Shown: piece after piece, positions 21,651-30,142 of the stretch | Position numbering within the stretch: position 1 is the stretch's first letter | Layout: each line of letters starts with the position of its first letter | NCBI GenBank assembly: GCA_041874725.1 | Contig: CP097466.1 | Location: forward strand, 2,728,001-2,792,000 | From: Duganella sp. BuS-21 | GTDB lineage: Bacteria; Pseudomonadota; Gammaproteobacteria; Burkholderiales; Burkholderiaceae_D | Length of the DNA stretch: 64,000 bases | Reading direction: 5' to 3' | Translations under genes and position numbers: made by a program | The notes under the pieces: generated by a model | Told to the model about the DNA's origin: nothing | Database searches by the model: none | Seen by the model: only the letters and a program-made list of their open reading frames with translations

Positions 21651-21893
21651 ATGTACACCCGAATCGATGCAACAATGGCGGAAGCGGTCAATCATGGGAT
21701 TGCGCTTGACTCAAACAAAGGCGCAGCCACTGCTTGGGCCTACATGAAATACTGTAAAGTTCCGCAGCAAGTCATTCTCAGAGTGCTTGCAGAACCTGGC
21801 CTCAGGCGCTTGATTGAGCTTGCGGTGTCCGAAGACAGCAACCCCAATGCGTATCGGAATGCAATTCATCTCTGGCGAGCGCCACCTGTTTGA
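21651..21893 (+). CDS. small hypothetical protein, paralogue B
   Basis: The 80-residue product MYTRIDATMAEAVNHGIALD...AATAWAYMKYCKVPQQVILR matches paralogue A (21006) through its first 47 residues and then diverges (RRLIELAVSEDSNPNAYRNA). Both look like small helical proteins. No clear ribosome site is seen, but the conservation between copies supports coding. Confidence 0.65.
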   Translation: MYTRIDATMAEAVNHGIALDSNKGAATAWAYMKYCKVPQQVILRVLAEPGLRRLIELAVSEDSNPNAYRNAIHLWRAPPV

Positions 21894-21954
21894 CGCCGGA
21901 GAGGGCTGCATTTCTCACTCTGCCGCCCGTGAGCCGGCCCCGGCTCATTTCACA

Positions 21955-22278
21955 TCAATCAGATAGTTCAGAATTTGGCTTGGCGCCCGCGCGGCGCTCC
22001 AGCCACTCACGCCCCCCATTATTCAAGGCTTTGACCAGCGCTGCCTCCGGCAGGCTATATACCGTCGCCCAGGTGGCGCGGCCGTCGCCGGCGTTGGAGG
22101 GAAAGCTGGTGGATTCGATAGGCCAATGGTATTTGCGCTTCAATGTCTTGACGATGGCGGCGAGCGAGGTGCGGCCTTGCAGCGGCTCGGCGCCCGTCTG
22201 ATCTGCATCGGACAATAGCACCGCCAGGACGGCGCCACGCGCAGTCAGGGGGCCGGGGAATTTGGGAGTTTTTGACAT
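21955..22278 (-). CDS. hypothetical protein
   Basis: The 107-residue soluble product includes TARGAVLAVLLSDADQTGAE, SLAAIVKTLKRKYHWPIEST and a C-terminal helix EAALVKALNNGGREWLERRA. The alternation of helices and a short central loop is compatible with a winged-helix fold, but no family is recognised. It is upstream-flanked by several TGATCAA-type palindromic words (22318-22357) that might be an operator. Confidence 0.55.
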   Translation of the reverse strand: MSKTPKFPGPLTARGAVLAVLLSDADQTGAEPLQGRTSLAAIVKTLKRKYHWPIESTSFPSNAGDGRATWATVYSLPEAALVKALNNGGREWLERRAGAKPNSELSD

Positions 22279-22355
22279 GCCTACATTCTATCGAAAATAA
22301 CAGTTATGTTTTGAAGCTTGATCAATTTTCTTTTGATCTTGATTAGTATGATCAA

Positions 22356-22649
22356 GTGCAGGTCGATCAGGAAGGTGTATCAGGAGGGGCGCTAGCATCC
22401 AGCCGTTGGATGCTAGCGGATGACGGGTTTATTTCGCCGGCCAGTATTACTCCAATGGCGGAAGAGTCTGGTTTGATATTGCCTATCAATGAATTGATTA
22501 ACATCTGCGCGGTGCAATTGCATCAAGAGGACTTTGTGAGGCACGCTATGCAGAAAATTATTCACTATAAAATCGATCCGCCTCGTCTGCAATTTTTCAT
22601 GCCAAAAATTGGCGTGTTGCAGCCGATTTCTGGCATACTCTCCCTATGA
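22356..22649 (+). pseudogene. relic of an EAL-domain (c-di-GMP phosphodiesterase) gene
   Basis: The frame reads QVDQEGVSGGALASSRW, then GFISPASITPMAEESGLILP, then VQLHQEDFVRHAMQKIIHYK and IDPPRLQF. These follow the EAL domain consensus in order (an EAL-region RW, the isPaeFIplAEesGLI block, the 'qf...dFv..v...l...gldp..L' block). The EAL motif itself reads GAL, the segment between blocks 2 and 3 is shortened, and the later catalytic half is missing. It is a degraded fragment, not a working enzyme. Confidence 0.75.
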
Positions 22650-22659
22650 GGAGAGACCG

Positions 22660-23085
22660 ATGACGATAGATTGGAACAGCTTCACCCCTGGAGCCAGCCT
22701 TGCCGGCGGTCTGCTGATCGGTCTTGCCGCCGCATTATTTGTAGTGCTGAACGGCCGTATTGCTGGAATTAGCGGAATAGTCGGTGGGCTGATAAAACCT
22801 CGTCGTGGCGATATCGCCTGGCGCCTGGCGTTTATTGCCGGCATTGTCGTCGCGCCGATTATCTACGCCATATTCTTTGATGTGCCGGAAGTGCGGATCG
22901 ATGCGGATTCCGGCACTTTGATTCTGGCCGGTCTTATTGTCGGATTGGGAACACGTTTTGGCTCCGGTTGTACCAGCGGGCATGGTGTCTGCGGAATATC
23001 GCGTCTGTCGATGCGGTCGGTGCTCGCGACATTGATTTTTATGCTCACCGGTTTTACTACGGTATTTCTAATGCGTCAACTATGA
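22660..23085 (+). CDS. YeeE/YedE-family membrane protein, half 1
   Basis: From ATG 22660 (GAGGAGA upstream) the 141-residue protein has about four transmembrane segments and the family motif RFGSGCTSGHGVCGISRLS near residue 108, with its conserved cysteines. YeeE/YedE proteins take up thiosulfate or other sulfur compounds. Its stop overlaps the start of the second half by a few bases, making a two-gene transporter like other split YeeE pairs. The upstream non-coding region is an EAL relic. Confidence 0.9.
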   Translation: MTIDWNSFTPGASLAGGLLIGLAAALFVVLNGRIAGISGIVGGLIKPRRGDIAWRLAFIAGIVVAPIIYAIFFDVPEVRIDADSGTLILAGLIVGLGTRFGSGCTSGHGVCGISRLSMRSVLATLIFMLTGFTTVFLMRQL

Positions 23086-23498
23086 TGTTTATTCCCTTTT
23101 TAGTAGGCTTGGTTTTTGGTTTAGGGCTGATTATTTCCGGCATGTCCAATCCAGCCAAAGTGCTGGCGTTTCTCGACTTGGCTGGAGAATGGGACCCATC
23201 CTTGATATTCGTCATGTGCGGCGCTATCGGCGTCGCATTTTTTGCATTTCTTTGGGCCAAAGCGCGGAAAACGACTTTACTCGGTGCCGAAATGAAATTA
23301 CCGGCCGCAACTAAAATAGACCGCCGCCTGATGATCGGCGCGGCATTATTCGGCATGGGCTGGGGCATCGCCGGTTTCTGCCCCGGGCCGGCGTTGGTGG
23401 GGCTAGGCATGGGGTTGCCGAAAGCGGCGCTGTTCGTCATCGCCATGCTTGGCGGCATGGTGCTGTACGAGTTGATCGAACGCTGGCGCGGTGGATAA
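23082..23498 (+). CDS. YeeE/YedE-family membrane protein, half 2
   Basis: The start is one of two tandem ATGs overlapping the previous stop. The 138-residue product has about four transmembrane segments, the N-terminal GLGLIISGMSNPAKVLAFLD motif and GIAGFCPGPALVGLGMG with the conserved cysteine near residue 105. Together with the preceding gene it forms a complete sulfur-transport unit (DUF395 type). Confidence 0.9.
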   Translation: MMFIPFLVGLVFGLGLIISGMSNPAKVLAFLDLAGEWDPSLIFVMCGAIGVAFFAFLWAKARKTTLLGAEMKLPAATKIDRRLMIGAALFGMGWGIAGFCPGPALVGLGMGLPKAALFVIAMLGGMVLYELIERWRGG

Positions 23499-23571
23499 CT
23501 CCGGCTGCGGAAAAAACGCGCAGTGCGGATTTATCGTTGTAAAACAATGGCTTGCCATGTTGGCTTGTGCA

Positions 23572-23605
23572 TTGTTAACAGCCTTATCCACAGAATTTGT
23601 TAACA
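23572..23605. promoter_or_regulatory. consensus DnaA box flanked by two TTGTTAACA nonamers
   Basis: TTATCCACAG (23584-23593) contains the perfect DnaA box TTATCCACA. It is flanked by identical TTGTTAACA words at 23572-23580 and 23597-23605. A one-mismatch inverted DnaA box, GGTGGATAA, lies at 23490-23498. It sits just upstream of the flavin-reductase-like gene and could be a titration or regulatory site. Confidence 0.5.
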
Positions 23606-23621
23606 AGTGCGACAATCGGGT

Positions 23622-24245
23622 ATGGACGATCAATACTTCTATGAACCGGCGCAAGGCCACGGCCTGCCGCACGACCCTTTCAACGCCATCGTCGGCCCGC
23701 GCCCGATCGGCTGGATTTCCACCCGGTCGGCCGGCGGCACGCTGAACCTGGCGCCGTACAGCTTCTTCAACGCCTTCAATTACACGCCGCCCTTGATCGG
23801 TTTTGCCAGCATCGGCCGCAAGGACACGCTGCGCAATATCGAGGAAACCCAGGAATTCGTCTGGAACCTGGCGACGCGGCCGCTGGCCGAGGCCATGAAC
23901 GCCAGTTGCGCTCCGGCGCCGCCGGAGGTCGATGAGTTCCAGTTGGCCGGCCTCACGCCCGCCGCGTCCACCGTGGTGGTGGCGCCGCGCGTGGCGGAAA
24001 GCCCGGTGGCGTTCGAGTGCAAGTGCAGCCAGATCATTCGCCTGCAAGGCGCGTCCGGCGTGGAAACCGATACCTGGCTGATACTGGGGGAGGTGGTGGG
24101 TGTACACATTGCGCGCGGCCTGCTGCGCGACGGCATTTACGACACGGCCGGGGCGCAGCCCATCCTGCGTGGCGGCGGCCCGGCCGATTACTTTGACATT
24201 ACGCCGGATAACTTGTTCCGCATGCGGCGGCCCAGCTATCCCTGA
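23622..24245 (+). CDS. flavin reductase-like FMN-binding protein
   Basis: The 207-residue protein (ATG 23622) has the FMN-binding split barrel of the flavin-reductase-like family: IVGPRPIGWISTRS near residue 20, NLAPYSFFNAFNYTPPLIGF, then SVGR-type turn IGRKDTLRNIEETQEFVWNL. Such proteins bind FMN and act as oxidoreductases of unknown substrate. It is convergent with the asparaginase gene. Confidence 0.9.
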   Translation: MDDQYFYEPAQGHGLPHDPFNAIVGPRPIGWISTRSAGGTLNLAPYSFFNAFNYTPPLIGFASIGRKDTLRNIEETQEFVWNLATRPLAEAMNASCAPAPPEVDEFQLAGLTPAASTVVVAPRVAESPVAFECKCSQIIRLQGASGVETDTWLILGEVVGVHIARGLLRDGIYDTAGAQPILRGGGPADYFDITPDNLFRMRRPSYP

Positions 24246-24251
24246 GCGTTA

Positions 24252-25328
24252 TCAATAGGTGTAGAACATGCGCTGGATCTGCTTGGTGTCGGCGCTTTTG
24301 GTCAGCGCCAGCATCAGCAGGATGCGGGCTTTCTGCGGATTGAGCGTATCGGACGCCACGAAATCGAGTTCATCATCGTTGGCTTCGCCGTTGCGCGCGA
24401 CGATGCCCTGGCCAACGCGGCTGGAACGCACGATCAGCACGCCCTGCTGGCGGGCCGCGACCAGGCCGGTCTTGACCGACGCCGCCAGGCTGCCATCGCC
24501 GACGCCGGCGTGGATGATGCCTTTGGCGCCAGCCGCCACCAGCGCGTTCAGCGCCACTGGATTAACATTGGCGTAGCCGTAGACGATGTCGACCTGCGGC
24601 AGCGCGTCCAGCTTGCTGATGTCGAACTCGGTGTCCACCGTGTTTTTGCGTGCCGACACATGATAGAAGTAGGGCTTGTTGCCCTGAATGTAGCCCAGCA
24701 TGCCCAATTCCGGCGTCTTGAAGCTGTCCGGGGTGGAGGTGTTGGTCTTGGTGACGTCGCGCGCGGCGTGGATCTGGTCGTTCATCGCCACCAGCACGCC
24801 TTTGCCGACCGCTTCCTGGCTGGCGGCCAGCAGCACGGCATTGTACAGGTTGATCGGGCCGTCGGCCGACAGCGCGGTGCCCGGACGCATGGCGCCCACC
24901 AGCACCACCGGCTTCTTGCTCTTGACGGTCAGGTCGAGGAAGTAGGCGGTTTCTTCCAGCGTGTCGGTGCCGTGGGTGATGACGATGCCGTCCACGTCCT
25001 GCTGCGCCAGCAGGGTGTTGACGCGCTTGGCCAGCTTGAGCCAGTGGTCGTTGCTCATGTTTTCGCTGGCGATCTGGAACACCTGTTCGCCCTTGACGTT
25101 GGCGACTTTGGCCAGTTCCGGCACGGCCGCAATCAGACGGTCAACGCCTACGGTGGCGGCGGTGTAGCCGACCGTGGTGGTGCTGGTGGCGCCGCTGCCG
25201 GCGATGGTGCCGCCGGTGGCCAGGATGGTGACCCGGGCCAGTTTTTCTGCTGCCCCGGCATAGGAACTGAGCAAGATTGCGCAGGCCAGCAGGGCGTGGC
25301 GCCAGCGGGCGGTATTTTGGTAGGGCAT
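24252..25328 (-). CDS. ansB: type II (periplasmic) L-asparaginase
   Basis: From ATG 25328 (GGAG upstream) the 358-residue precursor has a signal peptide (WRHALLACAILLSSYAGAAE). It carries both asparaginase active-site motifs, ILATGGTIAGSG near residue 34 and GIVITHGTDTLEETAYFLDL near 118. It hydrolyses asparagine to aspartate and ammonia in the periplasm. A longer frame extends upstream but its extra N-terminus is not protein-like. Confidence 0.95.
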   Translation of the reverse strand: MPYQNTARWRHALLACAILLSSYAGAAEKLARVTILATGGTIAGSGATSTTTVGYTAATVGVDRLIAAVPELAKVANVKGEQVFQIASENMSNDHWLKLAKRVNTLLAQQDVDGIVITHGTDTLEETAYFLDLTVKSKKPVVLVGAMRPGTALSADGPINLYNAVLLAASQEAVGKGVLVAMNDQIHAARDVTKTNTSTPDSFKTPELGMLGYIQGNKPYFYHVSARKNTVDTEFDISKLDALPQVDIVYGYANVNPVALNALVAAGAKGIIHAGVGDGSLAASVKTGLVAARQQGVLIVRSSRVGQGIVARNGEANDDELDFVASDTLNPQKARILLMLALTKSADTKQIQRMFYTY

Positions 25329-25446
25329 GGAGTCTCCTGAAGAGGCGGTAAAGCTTGGGATATTAACAAAACCATCGCGTGTCAACAACGCGGGGTATTG
25401 CCGCGTTAACCGGTGATTGTTGGAAATAATACAAAAGAGACGAGAT

Positions 25447-25776
25447 ATGAGACTGGCGATCACGATGGCGGCGTTGCTGGCCTTGGCCGCTTGCGGCAAA
25501 AGTGCCGAGCAAAAGCAGCGCGAGGAAGCGCTGACCCTCACCACGCTGGGTGAGAAATACGTGCGCGAGAAAGTGCTGGAGCCGACACAGGCGCAGTTCC
25601 GCAACCAGTTCATCGGCAAGGGCGGGGCGCCGTGCGGCGAGGTCAACGCCAAGGATGCGTTTGGCAGCTACATCGGTTACCAGCGCTATATTTCGGTGGC
25701 GCGCGATTTGACGCTGCTGGCGCAGGATGTGGCGCCGGCCGAATTCGAGGCACAGTGGCAGCAACTGTGCCGCTGA
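25447..25776 (+). CDS. small putative lipoprotein
   Basis: From ATG 25447 the 109-residue precursor has a lipoprotein signal with the lipobox LAAC (TMAALLALAACGKSAEQ), then a soluble part with two more cysteines near residues 62 and 108 that could form a disulfide. It is divergent from ansB across 118 bases. Function unknown. Confidence 0.75.
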   Translation: MRLAITMAALLALAACGKSAEQKQREEALTLTTLGEKYVREKVLEPTQAQFRNQFIGKGGAPCGEVNAKDAFGSYIGYQRYISVARDLTLLAQDVAPAEFEAQWQQLCR

Positions 25777-25780
25777 AGTA

Positions 25781-25806
25781 AAAACGGAGCCCGCAGGCTC
25801 CGTTTT
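25781..25806. terminator. bidirectional terminator
   Basis: AAAACGGAGCC and GGCTCCGTTTT form a perfect stem around a short loop between the convergent lipoprotein gene and PEP-CTERM gene; both arms carry A/T runs, so it can stop both transcripts. Confidence 0.85.
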
Positions 25807-25824
25807 GCGCTACATGGCCGGGAT

Positions 25825-26766
25825 TCAGGCCTTTTTCTGACGGCGACGCAGCAACGCCAGGCCGGCCAAACCTACGCCCATCATGGCCCAGGTGCTTGGC
25901 TCCGGCACCGGCGCGGTCGGCAGGGTGCCGAGGAAATTGCGATCATGCAGTTCGCCGGGACCGGTGTAGCTCTCGGCATACAGGAAGCCGTTCATGGCGG
26001 AACCGGCTTGCACGTCCGACGTGCCGGCCAGCACGGTGCCGTACCAGCCTTTGAAGTTCACTTGCGTGGTGTCGACGAAATTCCAGATGATGCGGTTGCC
26101 CAGATGGCTGTTGTCGTTGAAATTGCCGTTGATGGTCAACGCCTTGGCGCCACTTTGAGTGACCGCACCGTCATAGCGCACGTTGATGATCACGGTGTTG
26201 GCGGTGCCGCTGAAATTGATGGTGGCGGCCGACGCCAGCTGGCTGGTGGTGATGTTGAATACCGAGGTGCTGCTGGCGTTGCCGGTCAGGCCGAAGTTGA
26301 AATTGTTCGGATCGGACGCATTGAGCAGGCTGTTGGCGCTGGACATGCCCGCCAACTGGGCTTCCAGAGCGTTCAGCGGCGCCGAAAAATCGGCGATTGT
26401 GAAGGTCGGCACGTTGTGCTTGATGGAACCGCCGCTGCCGTTCAGATTGAACGATCCGGCGTTGCTGGTGACGTAGTTGACGCCACCGCCGTTGTTGATG
26501 TTGCCGCCGCCATTGGCGCCGATGGTGATCGCGTTGATGGCCGAGTAGTCCGAGGCGTTGCCGCGCGGGTTGTTGTAGAAAGTCGCGCCCTTGACCAGGT
26601 TGTTGACGACCAGGCGGCCCTCAATATCGCTGGTGGTCGACACCTCGCCGGTGATCACAGCATTGAACTGATTCAGGATCTGGCTCGACGTCAGCGGGGC
26701 TGCTTGAGCGGAGACAGCGGCAATTGCCGCCAGGGTGCCGATTGCAAGGGTTTTCAGTGTGCGCAT
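25825..26766 (-). CDS. choice-of-anchor A, PEP-CTERM exported protein
   Basis: The 313-residue precursor has a signal peptide (LAIGTLAAIAAVSAQAAP), a central choice-of-anchor A domain (QILNQFNAVITGEVSTTSDI, EGRLVVNNLVKGATFYNN, then repeats with FNITTSQLASAATINFSG and WYGTVLAGTSDVQ) and an ending VPEPSTWAMMGVGLAGLALL followed by arginines. That is a canonical PEP-CTERM sorting tag processed by exosortase systems in bacteria with exopolysaccharide. It is probably a secreted or surface-anchored biofilm protein. Confidence 0.92.
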   Translation of the reverse strand: MRTLKTLAIGTLAAIAAVSAQAAPLTSSQILNQFNAVITGEVSTTSDIEGRLVVNNLVKGATFYNNPRGNASDYSAINAITIGANGGGNINNGGGVNYVTSNAGSFNLNGSGGSIKHNVPTFTIADFSAPLNALEAQLAGMSSANSLLNASDPNNFNFGLTGNASSTSVFNITTSQLASAATINFSGTANTVIINVRYDGAVTQSGAKALTINGNFNDNSHLGNRIIWNFVDTTQVNFKGWYGTVLAGTSDVQAGSAMNGFLYAESYTGPGELHDRNFLGTLPTAPVPEPSTWAMMGVGLAGLALLRRRQKKA

Positions 26767-26889
26767 TGGGGGTCTTCAAGTAGTTGAATAAAGTGCCATG
26801 CGCAATTCTAACTGAAAAGCAACGGAAATTATCAATTTAGAATGTAAGATATTTTTATTGCATTGCTAATTTCGCTACATGAATAGTTT

Positions 26890-27996
26890 TCAAGGTTCGA
26901 TGCTGCTCAGCGGTTTGCTGTGGCGGTTGGCGCGGCGAATCGGCGGCTGCTGGCGCAGCGGCCGCGCCAGCGCTTCCTGGGCACGTTCGTAGCCGTACTG
27001 CCACTGGTCGTTCATGTGTTGGACGAAGGTCTGGTAGTGCGGTGGCATGCGCAGCTCGATGCGGTTGCGCAGCCAGTCGAGCTTTTGCTGCATCTGCTGC
27101 TTTTCCAGCACCACCGACACATCCGACGAATCGATGCGCATGTCGGCCAGATGCGTGTTGGCGTAGCGCAGGCGGGCATTGCCGTCCACGCCCAGCACCG
27201 CGCGCCAGGCCGGAATCGAGAACACCTGATCGAACGCTTCCTTGAACTCCATCACCACTTCCGTGCCTAGCCGGCGCGCGATTTCGACCGGGAACAGGTC
27301 GAGCACGCCGCCGATGTACTCGTCGCCGCGATGGTGGGCGCAGCGGAAATAGATCATGTCGGCAATGGAGATGCGGGCCGCCTCGGTAACGTCCACGCTG
27401 CTGTCGGTCAGCAGCTCGCGCGCCACGGCGTGGTCGCCCCAGCGCGGCGCGTTGAGCGGCGAGTCCATGCCCTGCAGTGCGGCGGCCGCGCGCGCGCCGC
27501 AGAACACCGTCTCCGCGTACAGTTTGCGCTGGCCGCGCGGCTGGCCGACGTCCGCACGGTCGAACAGCAGCTTGCCGCCGATGATGGCGACGTCCACTTG
27601 CGGCGTGCCGGTGGCGGGTGGGAAGGGCAGCTGCGGCGGAATCTCAAACAGGTAATCGCTGAACAGGTCCGGTATCACCGGCGCGTTGTGCTTGCCCAGC
27701 TTGCGCTTGGCGGCGCGTAGCAGGGTGCCGAGCAGCACGGCGTTTTCGGTCGAGCGCAGCCCGCACCAGAAGTTGTACATCTGTTCGGACGAGAGCCAGT
27801 CACGCTGGGCATCGGGATCGGGCAGGTTGTGGATGATGGCGGCGGCGATGGCGCCGCCGCAGCTGGCCAGCAGCACATCCGGCGCCTTGCCGGCCTGCTT
27901 CAGCGCGGCGTACATGCCGATGTAGATGCCGAAGCGGAAGCCGCCGCCACCCATCACCATGCAGCGTTTATATGGGGGAGTCGATTCTTGCGTCAT
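26890..27996 (-). CDS. patatin-like protein with altered catalytic dyad
   Basis: The 368-residue protein (ATG 27996; GTG/ATG alternatives to 28014) follows the patatin layout: glycine-rich oxyanion loop MVMGGGGFRFGIYIGMYAAL near residue 14, then the nucleophile elbow. The expected GxSxG reads ASCGG, placing Cys46 where the catalytic serine belongs. The usual DGG reads IGG (about 228-230), so the dyad aspartate is missing too. It may be a cysteine variant or a non-enzymatic relative. It lies only 20 bases after the TonB receptor gene and is read in the same direction. Confidence 0.8.
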   Translation of the reverse strand: MTQESTPPYKRCMVMGGGGFRFGIYIGMYAALKQAGKAPDVLLASCGGAIAAAIIHNLPDPDAQRDWLSSEQMYNFWCGLRSTENAVLLGTLLRAAKRKLGKHNAPVIPDLFSDYLFEIPPQLPFPPATGTPQVDVAIIGGKLLFDRADVGQPRGQRKLYAETVFCGARAAAALQGMDSPLNAPRWGDHAVARELLTDSSVDVTEAARISIADMIYFRCAHHRGDEYIGGVLDLFPVEIARRLGTEVVMEFKEAFDQVFSIPAWRAVLGVDGNARLRYANTHLADMRIDSSDVSVVLEKQQMQQKLDWLRNRIELRMPPHYQTFVQHMNDQWQYGYERAQEALARPLRQQPPIRRANRHSKPLSSIEP

Positions 27997-28015
27997 AGCC
28001 CGCCACCATATCACA

Positions 28016-30139
28016 TTACAGTTGCTGCTCCAGCATGAGGCGCAGGGTGGCCCTGGTGGGCGTCAGGCGGATGCGCTGCATGGCGCCGTCGGCGCCGCTG
28101 TAGACGTAGGTTTCGCTGGCCTCCTGGCGCAGCAGGTTGTTGGCGGAGAAGCGCAGCTGGGTTTTTGCGTTCATCTTCCACAGTGCGTACAGATCCAGTT
28201 CGCGTTTCGGGCTGGCGCTGGTCAGCACCAGGGCGGACTGGCGCGATGGCCCGGCGGCCTGGTAGTTGATGCCGCCGCCGATGGTCCATTGCGTCCAGCG
28301 GTAGTCGGCGCCGAGGTTGGCGGTGGCCGGGGTTTGTCCTTCCAGACGGTTGTCCGGGCCGGGCACGTTGTCGACGCGCGACCAGTTGCGCGACAGGTTG
28401 GCGCGCACGTCCAGCGCCTTGCTCAGCCGCAGCTTGGCTTCCAGTTCCACGCCGTGGGTGCGCGCGTTGCCGTGGTTGAACGGCGCCTCCACCCATGCGC
28501 CGTCCTGCTGGAACAAGCGGCTCTGCGTGACGTCTCGGATGCGTCGCATATAGGTGCTGGCGCTGAGCAGCGCGCCATCGCCCAGATAGTGTTCGTAGGC
28601 CGCGTCCAGGCCCCATGCGAGTTCCGGCCGCAGGTGCGGATTGCCTTGTTCATCGGGATTGGTGGGGTTGTTGTTATTGTCGTTGGTGTAGCGGCGCGGC
28701 ACCAGCTTGACCAGCGGCGGCGCCTTGTAGCTGCGGCTGAGCGCCAGCCGCAGCACGTCCTTGTTGGTCAGCTGCCAGCGCGACTGCAGCGACGGGCTCC
28801 ATACCGAGGAGCTGGCGTCCAGCGCGTCCGGCGCGTTGGCGGCGATGGCGCGGCTGGCGGTGTCCAACCGTTCGTGGCGCAGGCCGAAGTAGAGCGAATA
28901 CTGCTTGCTCACCTGCCATTCGTCCTGCGCGAACAGCGCCAGGCGGTTGACGTAGGCGCGGTAGTCGGCGTTGTTGGCGCCGGTCTGCTTGCCGGCGGCG
29001 TCGAACAAGATCTCGTTGCGGTCTTCGCTGCGCAGCGCGTGGCTGGCGTCCCAGCCCAGCGCCATCGCGTGCTGTTCGCCCACCGGGCGGCGATAGGTGC
29101 CGGTGCTGGTAATGGTGTTCTCGACCGGCCCCGAGTCGACGTGATGGCGGCTCAGCGGCTTGCCGTTCACGTCCCGGCCGTGGAAATCGAACACGCCCTT
29201 GCGGCGGTTGGTGCCGGCGCCGAGTTTCAGTTCCAGTTTGGCGCCGCCGGCCAGCAGCTGCGTCCAATTCAGGTCGGTGCGCAGCATGACGAAGTTGGCG
29301 ACGAAGTCGGCGTCGTTGTGCGGGTAGTCGCTGGGCGCCCCGATCAATGCTGTTTCGTCGGCGCGGGCGTTGTTGTCCATGCGGCGCAGGTAGGCGAAGC
29401 TTTGCCAGCTCAGGGTGTCGCCGTCGGCCAGTTTCCAGTTCAGGCGCGGCGTCAGGGTGAGAGCGTCGGTGCGGCCAGCTTCGGTTTGCGGCGTGCGGCG
29501 CAGCAGGGTGAGCGTGCCGTTGGTGTCGCGTTGTTGCTGCCAGTCGGTGAACGGTTTTTCGTTGTGCTTGCGCGTGAGCGTGGCCGCCAGGCTGTAGGAG
29601 TAGTCGTCGTTTTGGTCCGATAGCTGGGCGCTCAGGGCCGGCGTGCTGGCGTTGCCTTGCCGCGCGAGGCTGGCGCTGACCGAGCGCTGGGCGCGTGTGA
29701 CGGCCTTTTTCAGGATGACGTTGATGGCGCCGGCGACGGCCTGATTGCTCAGTTCCGCCGTGGCGCTGCGCAGGATTTCGATGCGTTCGATGGTCTCCGG
29801 CGCGATGCTGTCCAGTGAAAAGCCGGCGGCGACCGGGTCGCCGTTCAGCAGGATCTGGGTGTAGCCGTTGCCCAGGCCGCGCATCTGGATCGCGCCGCCC
29901 TGTCCGGGCGAGCCGGAGATGCTGACGCCGGGCAGGCGCTTGAGTACATCGGCCAGCGTCTGGTCGCCCTGGCGCACGATGTCGGCGTGGTTGATGACGA
30001 TGCTGGCGGTGGTTTCGCGCTGGCGCTGGTCGGCGCGCGTGGCGGTGACTTGGACCTGTTGCGGCGCTTGCGTTTCGGACGCGCAGGCGCAAGCGGAGAC
30101 CGCCAGCAGCAGGCCGCCGGTGATGCGTGGTGCTGACAT
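28016..30139 (-). CDS. TonB-dependent outer-membrane receptor
   Basis: The 707-residue protein has a short signal-like start with cysteines (LLLAVSACACASE), a plug domain (VQVTATRADQRQRETTASIV; TLADVLKRLPGVSI; MRGLGNGYTQILLNGDPV) and a long beta-barrel of aromatic/charged alternating strands. No TonB-box or cargo can be assigned, so the substrate is unknown (the family imports siderophores, vitamins or oligosaccharides). It lies directly downstream of the BlaI/M56 pair and is probably co-transcribed with them. Confidence 0.93.
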   Translation of the reverse strand: MSAPRITGGLLLAVSACACASETQAPQQVQVTATRADQRQRETTASIVINHADIVRQGDQTLADVLKRLPGVSISGSPGQGGAIQMRGLGNGYTQILLNGDPVAAGFSLDSIAPETIERIEILRSATAELSNQAVAGAINVILKKAVTRAQRSVSASLARQGNASTPALSAQLSDQNDDYSYSLAATLTRKHNEKPFTDWQQQRDTNGTLTLLRRTPQTEAGRTDALTLTPRLNWKLADGDTLSWQSFAYLRRMDNNARADETALIGAPSDYPHNDADFVANFVMLRTDLNWTQLLAGGAKLELKLGAGTNRRKGVFDFHGRDVNGKPLSRHHVDSGPVENTITSTGTYRRPVGEQHAMALGWDASHALRSEDRNEILFDAAGKQTGANNADYRAYVNRLALFAQDEWQVSKQYSLYFGLRHERLDTASRAIAANAPDALDASSSVWSPSLQSRWQLTNKDVLRLALSRSYKAPPLVKLVPRRYTNDNNNNPTNPDEQGNPHLRPELAWGLDAAYEHYLGDGALLSASTYMRRIRDVTQSRLFQQDGAWVEAPFNHGNARTHGVELEAKLRLSKALDVRANLSRNWSRVDNVPGPDNRLEGQTPATANLGADYRWTQWTIGGGINYQAAGPSRQSALVLTSASPKRELDLYALWKMNAKTQLRFSANNLLRQEASETYVYSGADGAMQRIRLTPTRATLRLMLEQQL

Positions 30140-30142
30140 GGC

